Source: Belliella kenyensis (GTDB lineage: Bacteria > Bacteroidota > Bacteroidia > Cytophagales > Cyclobacteriaceae). Taken from it: a DNA stretch of 64,000 bases. Of this stretch, positions 28,254 through 38,550 are shown piece by piece. The stretch spans positions 1 to 64,000 of the forward strand of contig NZ_JAKZGR010000020.1 in assembly GCF_022549675.1 (NCBI RefSeq), read 5' to 3'. Under the pieces are notes generated by a model, which was not told the DNA's origin, ran no database searches, and saw only the letters and a list, made by a program, of their open reading frames with translations. Every line of letters begins with the position of its first letter. Position 1 is the stretch's first letter. The position numbers and the translations under genes are program-made.

Positions 28254-29330
28254 ATGAAAATACAATCAGATTACAAACAAAATCTTTCATTACTTACTCA
28301 TGTATTGGGGTGGGCTTTATTTGGTCTAGTGATTTTCATTCTTTCCCCTCTATCAGCTGGTGTAGAAAGACCCATCGAGTTTTGGATCAAGCAAAGTTTG
28401 AATTTCTCACTTTTGATTTTTATGTTTTACATCAACTATTTTTACTTCATTCCGAAGATACTATTCAAAAACAAAATCCCTCTGTTTCTTTTTATCAATC
28501 TAATCGCAGGAATGGGCTGCATTCTTTTACTTATCGCATATGACGATTGGGTAAATATGCAAGAGTTGATGCATAAAGCTTACCGGCCTGACACACCATA
28601 CCGCCCCAAGCCACGCAATTACTATTGGGACATTTCACAACTTTTGGTGTTCTTCATGGTGATAGGAATCAGCACCAGTGTAGCAGCTGTCCAAAAGTGG
28701 CAAGCTGATGAAGCTTTGAGATTAGAACAAAAGAGACAGCAAATTGACTCGGAATTGAACTACCTCAAAGCTCAGATTAACCCCCACTTTTTTTTCAACA
28801 CACTCAACAACATCTATTCTCTCACCAATATAGACATCGAAAAATCTAAATCAGCTTTACTAAAGCTAAGTAGAATGATGAGATATGTACTTTATGAAAC
28901 AGAAAAAAGCAATACGCTGCTATCAAAAGAAATTGACTTCGTACTAGATTTTGTAGAACTTATGAAAATAAGACTTTCATCAAAAGTCAAACTAAATATC
29001 TCAATACCGGAAAAATATCAAGATTCCCCGATAGCTCCTATGCTACTTTTACCTTTTATTGAAAACTGTTTTAAGCATGGGATAAGTTCTCAGCACGAAA
29101 GCCACATTTTCATAGGTATAGAAATAACAGATCAGACACTGATATTGACCACCAAAAACTCCATTTTCAACACCAATGAGAGAACTCCAGAGGGGAAAGA
29201 TAGCGGTATTGGACTCCAAAACACCAAAAGAAGATTAGATTTGCTTTATGACAATAAGTATGAATTGAAAATCGACAGTCAAAATCAACATAGTACTTAC
29301 AATGTCTTACTCAAAATAGATCTCCGATGA
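28254..29330 (+). CDS. LytS-type sensor histidine kinase
   Basis: A 358-residue inner-membrane kinase. Four membrane helices span about residues 15-145 (LLTHVLGWALFGLVIFIL, NFSLLIFMFYINYFYFI, FLFINLIAGMGCILLLIA, LLVFFMVIGISTSVAAV). The His_kinase core begins at LNYLKAQINPHFFFNTLNNIYSL with the phospho-accepting His, and the ATPase has LLLPFIENCFKHGIS and SGIGLQNTKRRL. No extracellular sensory domain is present, so it probably senses something in the membrane. It overlaps the response-regulator gene by 4 bp (ATGA). Confidence 0.93.
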   Translation: MKIQSDYKQNLSLLTHVLGWALFGLVIFILSPLSAGVERPIEFWIKQSLNFSLLIFMFYINYFYFIPKILFKNKIPLFLFINLIAGMGCILLLIAYDDWVNMQELMHKAYRPDTPYRPKPRNYYWDISQLLVFFMVIGISTSVAAVQKWQADEALRLEQKRQQIDSELNYLKAQINPHFFFNTLNNIYSLTNIDIEKSKSALLKLSRMMRYVLYETEKSNTLLSKEIDFVLDFVELMKIRLSSKVKLNISIPEKYQDSPIAPMLLLPFIENCFKHGISSQHESHIFIGIEITDQTLILTTKNSIFNTNERTPEGKDSGIGLQNTKRRLDLLYDNKYELKIDSQNQHSTYNVLLKIDLR

Positions 29331-30064
29331 AATTAAAATGTGTTGCTGTAGATGATGAACCATTAGCTCTAGAGTTGGTAGCCAAATTCATAAAACAAAC
29401 TGCTTTTCTAGAGTTATCGGCTTCCTTTGAAAATGCCATTGAAGCACTTAGTTATCTTAATCAAGAAGTCATTCATCTGGTATTTCTAGATATACAAATG
29501 CCAGATCTATCAGGAATGGAGTTGGCTAGAATCATTGATGGTAAGCCAGGCAAATCAAAACCTAGAATAATTTTCACTACAGCGTATAATCAGTTTGCAA
29601 TTGAGGGGTACAAAGTAGAAGCGTTGGACTATTTGTTGAAACCATTCAGCTATGAGGATTTTTTCAAATCTGCCTCTAAGGCATACCAGTATTTTGAAGA
29701 TAAAGAAAAATCACTTTTATCAAACTCCACTCAGAATGCAAGTGAATATATCTTCTTGAAAGTGGAATATCAACTTATCAAGATCCTATTGAAAGATATT
29801 CAAGTGGTCGAAGCTTATAAAGATTACGTAAAAGTGCATCTTCAAGGCAAAACAAACCCAATACTTTCATTGACAAGCCTAAAAAGCATGGAAGAGATGC
29901 TACCTAATGATAGGTTCATGCGGATACATAGGTCATTCATTATTGGACTTGACCATATCGATGCGGTGGTTCGCAATACAGTTCATATTGGAGATTCAGT
30001 AATCACAGTAAGTGAAAATTTCAAAGACAGCTTCATGGAGTTTTTGAATAAATGGATCGCATAA
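29327..30064 (+). CDS. LytTR-family response regulator
   Basis: A 245-residue transcription factor. The receiver domain has VDDEPLAL, the phosphorylated aspartate in FLDIQMPDLSGMEL, TTAYNQFA and the lysine in YLLKPF. The C-terminal LytTR DNA-binding domain runs from YIFLKVEYQLIKILLKDIQVVEAYKDYVKVH to the end, with the typical FMRIHRSFIIGLDHI. Paired with the LytS kinase by 4-bp overlap. The nearest divergent gene, the receptor at 25422, is a candidate target by proximity only. Confidence 0.95.
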   Translation: MKLKCVAVDDEPLALELVAKFIKQTAFLELSASFENAIEALSYLNQEVIHLVFLDIQMPDLSGMELARIIDGKPGKSKPRIIFTTAYNQFAIEGYKVEALDYLLKPFSYEDFFKSASKAYQYFEDKEKSLLSNSTQNASEYIFLKVEYQLIKILLKDIQVVEAYKDYVKVHLQGKTNPILSLTSLKSMEEMLPNDRFMRIHRSFIIGLDHIDAVVRNTVHIGDSVITVSENFKDSFMEFLNKWIA

Positions 30065-30198
30065 ATTGTTGCTATTTTTAAGATTTTTTTAGAATTAGCT
30101 TATATTGCTTTTTGAAACATTTCTATAAATACTCAGTTTAAGTACTGTGGTTTGATTTTTGCACCAAATATCACACACCTTTTTAGAAAAAGTAAATT

Positions 30199-30675
30199 AT
30201 GACTGAACAACAAAAATCTTTTATGAAGCAGGCGATTGAATTATCCCAAATGGGGATGGATTCAGGGGTAGGAGGTCCATTTGGGTGTGTTATTGTGAAA
30301 AATGGTCAAATAATAGGAAAAGGATCAAATGCAGTGTCCTCAACTAATGATCCCACAGCTCATGCAGAAGTAGTCGCCATCAGGGATGCTTGCAAAAATC
30401 TTAACAGCTTCCAGCTGGAAGGTTGTGAACTGTATACTTCATGCGAACCTTGCCCCATGTGCTTAGGCGCTATCTACTGGGCGAGACCTAGCAAGGTATA
30501 TTATGCTAACACAAAAAAAGATGCAGCAGCAGCTGGGTTTGATGATCAGTTCATTTATGAAGAATTAGAATTACCTCTCGAAGAAAGAAGCATTCCTTTC
30601 CATCAATTCATGAGAGATGATGCAAAAGGTGTCTTTGAAAATTGGATAAAAAAAGAAAACAAAACTGTATATTAA
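30199..30675 (+). CDS. guanine deaminase-type nucleoside deaminase
   Basis: A 158-residue zinc-dependent cytidine-deaminase-fold enzyme. Zn ligands are H55 in TAHAEVVAIRDAC and C85/C88 in CEPCPMCLGAIYWAR; E57 is the proton shuttle. The long C-terminal segment (FIYEELELPLEERSIPFHQFM) resembles the domain-swapped tail of Bacillus guanine deaminase, which makes guanine to xanthine the likely reaction, rather than tRNA adenosine deamination. Followed after 17 bp by a small lipoprotein gene. Confidence 0.9.
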   Translation: MTEQQKSFMKQAIELSQMGMDSGVGGPFGCVIVKNGQIIGKGSNAVSSTNDPTAHAEVVAIRDACKNLNSFQLEGCELYTSCEPCPMCLGAIYWARPSKVYYANTKKDAAAAGFDDQFIYEELELPLEERSIPFHQFMRDDAKGVFENWIKKENKTVY

Positions 30676-30692
30676 ATTAAACAACTCAAATT

Positions 30693-31226
30693 ATGAAAAA
30701 GCTAATGATTGCACTATTCAGTGCAGGGGTTTTATTTGCCTGTAAGCAAGAGAAATCAATTGAGGAGAGATTTGTCTACGAAGATGACAAAATCACAGAC
30801 CTAGAGACTGGCGATCAGTACCTTCTTGAAGAAAGTGATAGCGAGTTTGTCCTAGTACATGATGATGGAAGCAAAGAAAAAATAGCCATAGAGGAAGCAC
30901 CATTCTTCGGTACAACACTATCTGACGAATATGTATCTGATTGGAAAAGAAGCATTGAAGAAAGAAAAGAGCTCCTGCTACAAGAAAAAAAGGAGCAACT
31001 CAAAAAAGCCAGAAAAGAAAGGTATGCAGATCTTTCAGATGATGAATTGATGAAGAAATTTCAAAAATCTCATAAAGATAACGTAGACATGGCCATTCAA
31101 ATGGACATGGTGTCTGAACTGGTAGATAGAAATATCATCAGCGATGAAGATGCGAGTGAACTACTTGAAATAGAACCTGAATTGGTCAATTTGGATATCG
31201 AGTTAGAGTCTCCTGAAATCCAATAA
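30693..31226 (+). CDS. hypothetical lipoprotein, 177 aa
   Basis: A lipoprotein signal peptide (MKKLMIALFSAGVLFAC) with lipidation at C17, followed by a very charged, acidic and helical protein with a coiled-coil-like Lys/Glu stretch (RSIEERKELLLQEKKEQLKKARKER). I do not recognise a family. It follows the deaminase gene by 17 bp, so they are probably co-transcribed, and ends before a strong hairpin. Confidence 0.75.
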   Translation: MKKLMIALFSAGVLFACKQEKSIEERFVYEDDKITDLETGDQYLLEESDSEFVLVHDDGSKEKIAIEEAPFFGTTLSDEYVSDWKRSIEERKELLLQEKKEQLKKARKERYADLSDDELMKKFQKSHKDNVDMAIQMDMVSELVDRNIISDEDASELLEIEPELVNLDIELESPEIQ

Positions 31227-31257
31227 TCTATTAAAAAATCCTGAATACAAATAAATG

Positions 31258-31318
31258 TCTTGAAGCGTATGTTTGATCAATGATTTGATAAACAAAACGC
31301 CTCAAGGCATTTTTTTTT
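31258..31318 (+). terminator. rho-independent terminator after the lipoprotein gene
   Basis: A long imperfect stem: CTTGAAGCGT on one side and ACGCCTCAAG on the other, with an inner GTTTGATCA/TGATTTGATAAAC arm, followed by nine T. Confidence 0.75.
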
Positions 31319-31438
31319 GAATGGCATCCAGTTTAAAATAATTTTCTCTTTAAGGACAAAAATTCAAACCAAACCATACATTTAGATGGAATAAAAGAAA
31401 AAAGGTAGGTAATTTTACTTTTCCACAAAACCAAACCT

Positions 31439-32266
31439 ATGATAGAATCTTTAGAATCTTTTGCCAAAGAAATCGGGCCAGTATGGTCAGCGTTGATTGC
31501 AACTACTTTTACTTGGCTGGTTACCGCACTTGGAGCTTCATTGGTTTTCTTTTTTAAGGAAGTAAAAAGATCAGTATTTGACACATTACTGGGTTTTACA
31601 GGAGGTGTAATGATAGCAGCTAGCTTTTGGTCACTCTTGGCACCAAGTATCAAGCATGCCGAACAATTATTCCCTTACCCCTCTTGGGTTCCGGCAGCAG
31701 TTGGATTTTTGGCAGGTGGACTTTTTATTTTCGGGTTAGATAAGCTAATGCCTCATCTTCACATCAACTTTGACAACAGTGAATCTGAGGGGATGAAGAC
31801 GAAATGGCACAAATCCACCTTATTACTTTTGGCGATTACTCTACATAATATTCCGGAAGGACTAGCAGTAGGTATCTTATTTGGAGCTGCATCGATGGGT
31901 TTCGAAGGAGCAAGCATAACTGCGGCTATAGCCTTAGCTATAGGAATTGCAATACAAAATTTCCCTGAAGGAATGGCCGTATCCATGCCCTTGAGAAGAA
32001 ATGGTGTCAGTAGAAGGAGAAGCTTTTGGTTTGGTCAACTTTCAGCCATTGTAGAGCCCGTAGCAGGAGTAGTCGGCGCTATTGCTGTGATCTACATGCA
32101 AGATATTCTCCCGTATGCGCTATCGTTTGCTGCTGGTGCGATGATATTTGTAGTTGTCGAAGAAGTGATTCCCGAAACACAAAGAGATAAATATACCGAT
32201 CTGGCCGTTTTAGGTTTTATGGCAGGTTTTACGATCATGATGATATTAGATGTTGCATTAGGATAA
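31439..32266 (+). CDS. ZIP-family metal transporter
   Basis: A 275-residue inner-membrane importer of zinc or related divalent metals, with eight predicted helices. Signature metal-binding helices are HNIPEGLAVGILFG (TM4) and QNFPEGMAVSMPL (TM5). The variable loop has a His pair (MPHLHINFD), as in GufA-type ZIPs. FAAGAMIFVVVEEVIPE supplies TM7. Length and layout are typical of the bacterial GufA subfamily. Monocistronic. Confidence 0.93.
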   Translation: MIESLESFAKEIGPVWSALIATTFTWLVTALGASLVFFFKEVKRSVFDTLLGFTGGVMIAASFWSLLAPSIKHAEQLFPYPSWVPAAVGFLAGGLFIFGLDKLMPHLHINFDNSESEGMKTKWHKSTLLLLAITLHNIPEGLAVGILFGAASMGFEGASITAAIALAIGIAIQNFPEGMAVSMPLRRNGVSRRRSFWFGQLSAIVEPVAGVVGAIAVIYMQDILPYALSFAAGAMIFVVVEEVIPETQRDKYTDLAVLGFMAGFTIMMILDVALG

Positions 32267-32513
32267 TGAAGAAATCCCGTTCCCTTTCAATTCTTCTATA
32301 CATTAAGCTGATGATTATCAAAAATTATAGCTTGAAATCACCCGAATGCGGATTTTTAAAAAATTAGATGTGTATTGATAAAAATTTTGAATAAAGATAA
32401 ACCATTGATTTTTTTTTAGAATCATCGCCAAATATTTCAACTTATCTAAAGTCAGACTTTCAAACAAAAAACTTAAATCATACCTATTTACCATAGGTAA
32501 ATTTCGATTGATT
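32267..32513. other. gene-free stretch before MITE copy 4
   Basis: AT-rich DNA between the ZIP gene and the mobile element. Nothing further seen. Confidence 0.4.
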
Positions 32514-32522
32514 ATTATTATA

Positions 32523-32673
32523 TCTGATTATAGGCTTTTTTAGCAGTAACTTCAATTTATTGGCTCAACAGGTTGATAATGGTAAATATCCATAAGTATC
32601 CAGTATCAATTTGGATCGGAAGTTAGATAAATCGGAATTTTGTAATGTTATTGGCAAAGTTCCGTATATCCAT
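32523..32673 (+). mobile_element. 151-bp MITE-like element, copy 4
   Basis: Begins TCTGATTATAGGC, ends CGTATATCCAT. Flanked by the exact 9-bp direct repeat attattata (32514-32522 and 32674-32682). It sits 114 bases upstream of the SLC13 transporter start. Confidence 0.9.
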
Positions 32674-32787
32674 ATTATTATAATTCAACCTAAATTCCCC
32701 AATAGTCCTAGGTTCTATTTAAATAATCATCGTTAAAGATTATATAGCTATATTTACCCCCAAATCTCACCCTCAATAATCAATTTA

Positions 32788-34560
32788 ATGGATGAACTGA
32801 TCGTATTTGGCATTTTGGTTTTTGCCTTGGTATTTTTCATTTGGGACAGATTTCGTTACGACATTGTGGCCATTTCCTGCTTACTTGCCCTAGTGCTTTT
32901 TGGAATTACTCCAGCAGAGGACGCTTTTGTGGGCTTCGCACATCCAGCAGTGGTCACAGTAGCTGTGATCTTGGTAGTCAGCGCAGGGCTACAGAGTTCT
33001 GGACTAGTTGACATGATCGGAAACTGGGTAATGCGAATCGGAAAAAACACAACACTTCAGGTAGCAGCTTTGAGTACGATTGTAGCCTTTGCCTCTGCTT
33101 TCATGAACAATATCGGAGCACTTGCTGTAATGATGCCTGTAGCATTGCATTTGGCAAAGAAAAGCGGGAACTCACCCTCTTCCCTACTCATGCCTATAGC
33201 ATTTGCTTCCTTACTTGGTGGAATGATCACCTTAATAGGCACCCCTCCGAACATCATTATATCTAGCTATAGAAGCAAGGAGCTTGGAGAAGCATTTCGC
33301 ATGTTTGATTTTGCACCAGTTGGAATTGGAGTCACCTTGATTGGATTAATTTTCATTATCCTATTGGGCTGGAGGTGGATTCCAAAAAGAATCAGTGGGA
33401 GTACTAAAGGAGACAATTATTTTGATATTGATGAATATATCACCGAGGTTATCATTGAAGAAGATAGCAAACTCCAAGGTAATCCACTCATGCATATACA
33501 TGAAATAAGCGATGCAGAGATCCAAGTGCTCAATGTGATCAGGAGCAGTTACCTCATTCATGCTCCAGACATGAATATGGTACTTCGAGAAGGGGATATT
33601 ATTACCATCTCAAGTGATGGTGAGGATCTGAAGGAATTTCTTGAAAAAAGTAACTGTAAGCTAGTCCCAAACAAAGAAGCTGAGGAAAAAGCCATAGGAA
33701 GTAGTGAAATATCTATCGTAGAAGCGGTCATAATGGCCGAAGCTCCCATCACTAATCAAACAGCTAGCAGTCTAAGCATGAGAAACAGATTCGGAGTAAA
33801 CCTACTGGCCATTTCTAGACAAGATAAAAAGATCAAAAAGCGACTAGATAAAATTAAATTCAAAGTTGGCGATGTACTCTTAATTCAGGGAAATACAGAG
33901 AAAATTAATGATAGTCTTCAAGCAATGGGCTGTCTTCCATTAGCTGATAGGGGATTTGATTTGGGCAAACCCAAGAAAGTTATCATTGCACTTGCCATAT
34001 TCATTATTTCCATTGGACTAGTCATCACAGATTTTGTCCCAGTTCAGATCAGTTTTACTTTAGCAGCCTTGGCAATGATCTTGTCAAAAACACTAAGCGT
34101 AAAGGACATCTATCAAAAAATTGACTGGCCTGTCATCGTACTACTTGGCGCGATGCTACCATTGGGTACTGCTCTTGAAGAAACTGGCGGAGCCAATACC
34201 ATTGCAAGCCAATTAATCAGAATAGGAACGAATTTCCCTCCAGCTGGAACACTGACTCTTTTCTTTGTCACTACGATGCTCCTATCGAATGTAATTAATA
34301 ATGCCGCCTGTGCTGTATTGATGGCACCTATTGCTTTAAGAATTTCAGAAGGCTTGGATGTATCACCTGAACCATTCCTTATGGCTATTGCAATAGCAGC
34401 ATCAGCAGCATTCTTAACTCCCATAGGGCATCAGTCCAATACATTGGTCATGGGGCCAGGCGGGTATGCTTTCAAAGACTATTTACGTATGGGAATCCCG
34501 ATTTCAATACTCATTACCTTAGGGGCTATTCCAATGATTTTATTCTTTTGGCCTTTATAA
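32788..34560 (+). CDS. SLC13/DASS-family anion permease with TrkA-C domains
   Basis: A 590-residue inner-membrane carrier with an interrupted transport domain. N-terminal helices carry NNIGALAVMMPVALHLAKK and LIGTPPNIIISSYRS; the C-terminal half repeats the theme with SNVINNAACAVLMAPIA and TPIGHQSNTLVMGPGGY. In the middle (about residues 210-390) are two soluble TrkA-C/RCK-C domains (EVIIEEDSKLQGN, FKVGDVLLIQGNTEKI). This layout fits sodium:sulfate or related dicarboxylate symporters; the substrate cannot be read from sequence. Confidence 0.92.
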   Translation: MDELIVFGILVFALVFFIWDRFRYDIVAISCLLALVLFGITPAEDAFVGFAHPAVVTVAVILVVSAGLQSSGLVDMIGNWVMRIGKNTTLQVAALSTIVAFASAFMNNIGALAVMMPVALHLAKKSGNSPSSLLMPIAFASLLGGMITLIGTPPNIIISSYRSKELGEAFRMFDFAPVGIGVTLIGLIFIILLGWRWIPKRISGSTKGDNYFDIDEYITEVIIEEDSKLQGNPLMHIHEISDAEIQVLNVIRSSYLIHAPDMNMVLREGDIITISSDGEDLKEFLEKSNCKLVPNKEAEEKAIGSSEISIVEAVIMAEAPITNQTASSLSMRNRFGVNLLAISRQDKKIKKRLDKIKFKVGDVLLIQGNTEKINDSLQAMGCLPLADRGFDLGKPKKVIIALAIFIISIGLVITDFVPVQISFTLAALAMILSKTLSVKDIYQKIDWPVIVLLGAMLPLGTALEETGGANTIASQLIRIGTNFPPAGTLTLFFVTTMLLSNVINNAACAVLMAPIALRISEGLDVSPEPFLMAIAIAASAAFLTPIGHQSNTLVMGPGGYAFKDYLRMGIPISILITLGAIPMILFFWPL

Positions 34561-35167
34561 AAACTCAAAATTTGAGCAAATTCCCCCGTTTTCTTAGCTT
34601 AACCGATCATATAGGAGGTTAAGACATTATCATTTTGTAAAAACTGTAAATACCAGTTGATTTTTAAACCAAAAAATTCAACAATTACATAAATACCATA
34701 AAATCAAGTTAAATTTTCAACCATAAAAAAAGGAATCTTTGAAAAAGATTCCTTTGTTGGGTTTATTTGCAACTGACTTCAGCCATATTTACTTTGGTAA
34801 ATTTTAAACTTTGTGAGTTTTTTCGCTACCAAAATTTTCTAAACATAACAAAAACATAACAAACTACCATAAAACTTTGAGAAAATTTTTCCAAAGTTTT
34901 TTATACTCCAATTTTCATTTGGTGATCAACCCTCCCAAAACCAATGATTTTGACATTATCAATTATTAGAAACAAAACTGCTACTGGTATACAAAAATCT
35001 AATTTGTGCATTTAACGAATCAAGCTTTCATCAATAACATATGATCATTGACCTAATGAAATCAAAAATAATTTATGGATTTTCATTTGACTACAGAATT
35101 ATATTTTTCCAAAACAACTTTTTGAATTTATTTGGAAATCATAACTTTATCAAAAAGCTAATATCCT
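34561..35167. other. 607-bp gene-free region with an orphan hairpin
   Basis: No supported reading frame. It holds the hairpin at 34729-34755 and, on the minus strand, a -7-like box TATTTTTG (35070-35063). A minus-strand transcript of about 330 nt between them would encode no obvious protein, so a small RNA is possible but unproven. Confidence 0.3.
34725..34755 (-). terminator. orphan terminator-like hairpin
   Basis: AAAGGAATCTTT (34729-34740) pairs perfectly with AAAGATTCCTTT (34744-34755) around GAA. The T-run TTTTTTATGG follows only on the minus strand, where no gene is annotated. It could also serve the SLC13 gene on the plus strand. Confidence 0.55.
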
Positions 35168-35926
35168 ATGAATACTATTCAAGAAGTTATCACTAAAATG
35201 GATCAAATAATCGAAGAATGTGAGTCTGAAAGCTCCCGAATAGGGTATTTCGCCATACTTTATAGGCAAGTAACTGTGCGCATAGCATTGGGCATAGCCG
35301 ACGGTGAGTTTGAAGACAACCCTAGAATGGAGATACTGGATATTATATTTGCTAAAAGGTTCATTGATGCTTATGAAGGATATAAGTCAAGAAGCTCGAT
35401 TACTATAAGCTGGCAGACAGCTTTTGATGCTGCCAAAGACAAGCATCATATTGTACTACAACACCTTCTTCTAGGAATAAATGCACACATAAATTTAGAT
35501 CTCGGGATTGCTGCAGTAGAAACAGTAGGAGCCGCCAACTTATCAACAATCAAAAATGATTTTGACAATATAAACGGGGTACTTGGCGAATTGGTAGATG
35601 GCGTGAAAAACAACATTGGGGCGTTGTCTCCATTATTCAGACTACTCATCAAGTTGGCAAAAGGTAAGGATGAAATATTAGTAAACTTCAGCATTAGCGT
35701 AGCGAGAGATGGAGCATGGAGATTTGCAAATGACTATTATCTTGCCTTGGACAAAGCTGAATGTATTTCAACTCGAGACCAAATTATTGCGGGGTTGGCT
35801 GAAGAAATGATTCGCCCTGGAACTAGGCTAAGTAATATACTGAGAATCATCAGCTTCACCGAATGGAGATCTGTCACAAGCAACATGAAACAGCTTGACC
35901 ATGTGGTGAAAACAGCGGGGAAATGA
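35168..35926 (+). CDS. DUF5995 family protein
   Basis: A 252-residue, largely helical cytoplasmic protein. The most diagnostic block is HHIVLQHLLLGINAHINLDLGIAA, with the His and Asn/Asp cluster that characterises DUF5995; RIGYFAILYRQVTVRI and RDGAWRFANDYY flank it. No signal peptide. The clustered His residues suggest metal binding, but no activity is known. Monocistronic. Confidence 0.8.
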   Translation: MNTIQEVITKMDQIIEECESESSRIGYFAILYRQVTVRIALGIADGEFEDNPRMEILDIIFAKRFIDAYEGYKSRSSITISWQTAFDAAKDKHHIVLQHLLLGINAHINLDLGIAAVETVGAANLSTIKNDFDNINGVLGELVDGVKNNIGALSPLFRLLIKLAKGKDEILVNFSISVARDGAWRFANDYYLALDKAECISTRDQIIAGLAEEMIRPGTRLSNILRIISFTEWRSVTSNMKQLDHVVKTAGK

Positions 35927-36024
35927 ATTTATCTCCAAGTTTACCAATCTAGCTAAAGCTTCTCTTTTTCTCTCACTTCTGATTTCTACCCCCCCACCTA
36001 TAACCTAGTAAAACATCTTTAACA

Positions 36025-38550
36025 TTAACCATTGCTTCTTAGAATCTCCATAGGTGGCTTATTGATTACTTGTCGACCATTGAGCCAACCTAGAAGAATG
36101 GTCAACAAAGTCAAGCATAAATAGACCACAAATGCCTCCTCAAAAGCTCCCCTGAATGGGATTTGAAACACAAACTTGCTTAGCAAATAAGTAGCCAAAA
36201 ATGAAAGCACAATTCCGCTCAAAGACGCCAGAGATCCAAGGAAAAAATATTCCAAAGTATTGATTTTCCGAACTGTAGAACTGTCTGCCCCCAGTGTCCT
36301 CAATAGTATACTTTCTCGCATCCTTTGGTATTTGCTTATGATCAATGAGCTGATCAAAACCAATATACCAGTAGCGATACTAAAAAATGCCATGAATTGA
36401 ATCACAAAACTAATTTTGCCAAGAATCTCCTCCAAAGTCTCTACAATCGCCCCGAGATTGACCACAGATACGTTAGGAAATGACCTCACTATATTGGATT
36501 GAACCTGTGCGGCTTGCCTATCATTTTTGGTCTTGGTAATGACTACATGAAACTTAGGAGCACGCTCAAGAACTCCTTCGGGAAATAATACTAGGAAATT
36601 TGTAGATACTTGGTTGAATTTCACATCTCTGAAACTTCCTATATATGTTTTGATCGGTCTACCCTGCACATTAAAAATAATCTCATCCCCAAGGCTTAAA
36701 CCAGTCCTCAAAGCATAACTTTGATCAAAGGAAACGAAAACACTGTCTCCTTGGCTATTCACCTTTCTTAGTGACCCTTTTACCAATCTCTCAGAAGAAG
36801 TCAATGTATCACGATAAGTCACTCTAAACTCTCTATTGTACAAACTCCTTGATCTTTGCTCTTCTTCTGGCAAAGTATCGTTTGCTTTTTTGGTAAGCCC
36901 ATTGATAGCCTCTAAACCTATAGTAACTATGGGGACTTGCTGGAGCACAGGAATCCCTTCAGCTTTTACCTTTTGAACTACGGATTCAATTTGGTGATCC
37001 TGAATATCGAAAAGCAGCATATTCGGTTGGTCTTCCTTGTCAGCAAATTTTGCTTCTTCTAACAACAAGCCTTGAACAAAAAACAAAGTGCTGATCATGG
37101 CAGTACCTAGTCCTATTGTAGCAATCAAAGATGTCGTCTGATTGTTTGGCCTATAAAGGTTCGCTAACGATTGTCTGACAGGATAGCTCAAGCTGATAGG
37201 CAAGAACCTTCTGATAACCCACATGACCATCAAAGCAACAGACCACAATACTCCGAAAGAAAATATGACAAACCCTGTAAATCCCAATGCGGCCTTCCAG
37301 TCTCCTAATAAACTATAACTGAAACCAAAAACAAATAAAAGAATCCCCAAGATTACCATCCACCTTAAAGGGTCACGGCTTACTTTCACTTCCCCTTCCT
37401 CTGGCCTCAAAGTAGCCATGGGAGACACTTTACGCATTTTTAATAAGGGCAATAAAGCAAAAAGAAAAGCAACCAACATCCCAGTGATAATCCCTAGTCC
37501 AATACTTTTCCACGACAAAGAAACACTCACCTCCACTGGGAGAAAATCCACAAAAACTACTGGTAAGACATACTGAAGTACAGACCCCAACGCTGCTCCA
37601 AGAACTGCTCCAAAGAATCCCATGATCAAAATCTGCATCATATAGATCTGAAGTGCTTGCCAAGAAGAAACCCCCAAACACCTTAGCACTGCAACAGAAG
37701 ACAGTTTTTCTTTCACAAAAACATTGACAGCACTTGCTACTCCTACACATCCCAGAAGCAAAGCTATAAATGCCACCAGGCTTAGAAAACTAGCCAAATT
37801 ATCAAATGAGCGGCCTGTTCGCTTTCTTCTTTCCTCTACAGTATCTACACTTACCTTTTCCTCTTCCCATTGCGTCTCAAATCGCTCGACCAACTCATCT
37901 ACATTGATGCTTTCTTCAAATTGATAATACCTAACATAACGCAACCTACTACCAAACTGAATTAAACCCGTAGCTTCTCCATATTCAAGCGGAATATATA
38001 CTGCAGGTGCAACTGTCGCAGTGATACCTGTCTGTCCTGGCACCTTTTGAAGCTCGCCGACAATTTCAAATGTCAAGTCACCGACTTTTATACTATCCCC
38101 TACTGCTGCATTGAACTGTGCCATTAACACTTTTTCCACCAGCGCTTTCTTACCTCCAGATCGAAAAACTTCAGTAGCATTATCAGGAATCGTCTCTAAA
38201 GCGCCATAAAAAGGATACTCCCCCTCCAGCATCCTCACTTGGGTGAGTCTAGAATCGCCTGATTTAGGAAACAACACCATACTTGCAAAATTGACCTCGT
38301 CAGCTTGCCTGACTGCCAAAGAGTCTGGTGCTTGAATATCTAAAGGCTTATTATTTTCTAAAACCAAATCTGCACCCACTAATTCCTTGGACTGATTCTC
38401 TATATCTGATTTGAGATTGTCTCCAAAGGAGCTGATCGCCACCAAAGCAGCTATTCCCACTACCATAGAGGAGACGAATAAGGTCAATCTTGAAAAGTTT
38501 CTGCGAAAATCTCGCAGGGCCATGCTCCATCCCCATGCAAAATTACTCAT
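36025..38550 (-). CDS. ABC transporter permease with two FtsX/MacB domains
   Basis: An 841-residue membrane protein, starting at MSNFAWGWSMALRDFRRN (38550). It has the YbbP/MacB-type order: N-terminal helix, periplasmic domain, three helices with an FtsX domain (SFLSLVAFIALLLGCVGVASAVNVFVKEKLSSVAVLRCLG), three to four further helices, a second periplasmic domain, and a second FtsX domain (MAFFSIATGILVLISSLIISKYQRMRESILLRTLGAD). It overlaps the ATPase stop by 8 bp. Probable export of a lipid, lipoprotein or small molecule. Confidence 0.92.
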   Translation of the reverse strand: MSNFAWGWSMALRDFRRNFSRLTLFVSSMVVGIAALVAISSFGDNLKSDIENQSKELVGADLVLENNKPLDIQAPDSLAVRQADEVNFASMVLFPKSGDSRLTQVRMLEGEYPFYGALETIPDNATEVFRSGGKKALVEKVLMAQFNAAVGDSIKVGDLTFEIVGELQKVPGQTGITATVAPAVYIPLEYGEATGLIQFGSRLRYVRYYQFEESINVDELVERFETQWEEEKVSVDTVEERRKRTGRSFDNLASFLSLVAFIALLLGCVGVASAVNVFVKEKLSSVAVLRCLGVSSWQALQIYMMQILIMGFFGAVLGAALGSVLQYVLPVVFVDFLPVEVSVSLSWKSIGLGIITGMLVAFLFALLPLLKMRKVSPMATLRPEEGEVKVSRDPLRWMVILGILLFVFGFSYSLLGDWKAALGFTGFVIFSFGVLWSVALMVMWVIRRFLPISLSYPVRQSLANLYRPNNQTTSLIATIGLGTAMISTLFFVQGLLLEEAKFADKEDQPNMLLFDIQDHQIESVVQKVKAEGIPVLQQVPIVTIGLEAINGLTKKANDTLPEEEQRSRSLYNREFRVTYRDTLTSSERLVKGSLRKVNSQGDSVFVSFDQSYALRTGLSLGDEIIFNVQGRPIKTYIGSFRDVKFNQVSTNFLVLFPEGVLERAPKFHVVITKTKNDRQAAQVQSNIVRSFPNVSVVNLGAIVETLEEILGKISFVIQFMAFFSIATGILVLISSLIISKYQRMRESILLRTLGADSSTVRKINTLEYFFLGSLASLSGIVLSFLATYLLSKFVFQIPFRGAFEEAFVVYLCLTLLTILLGWLNGRQVINKPPMEILRSNG

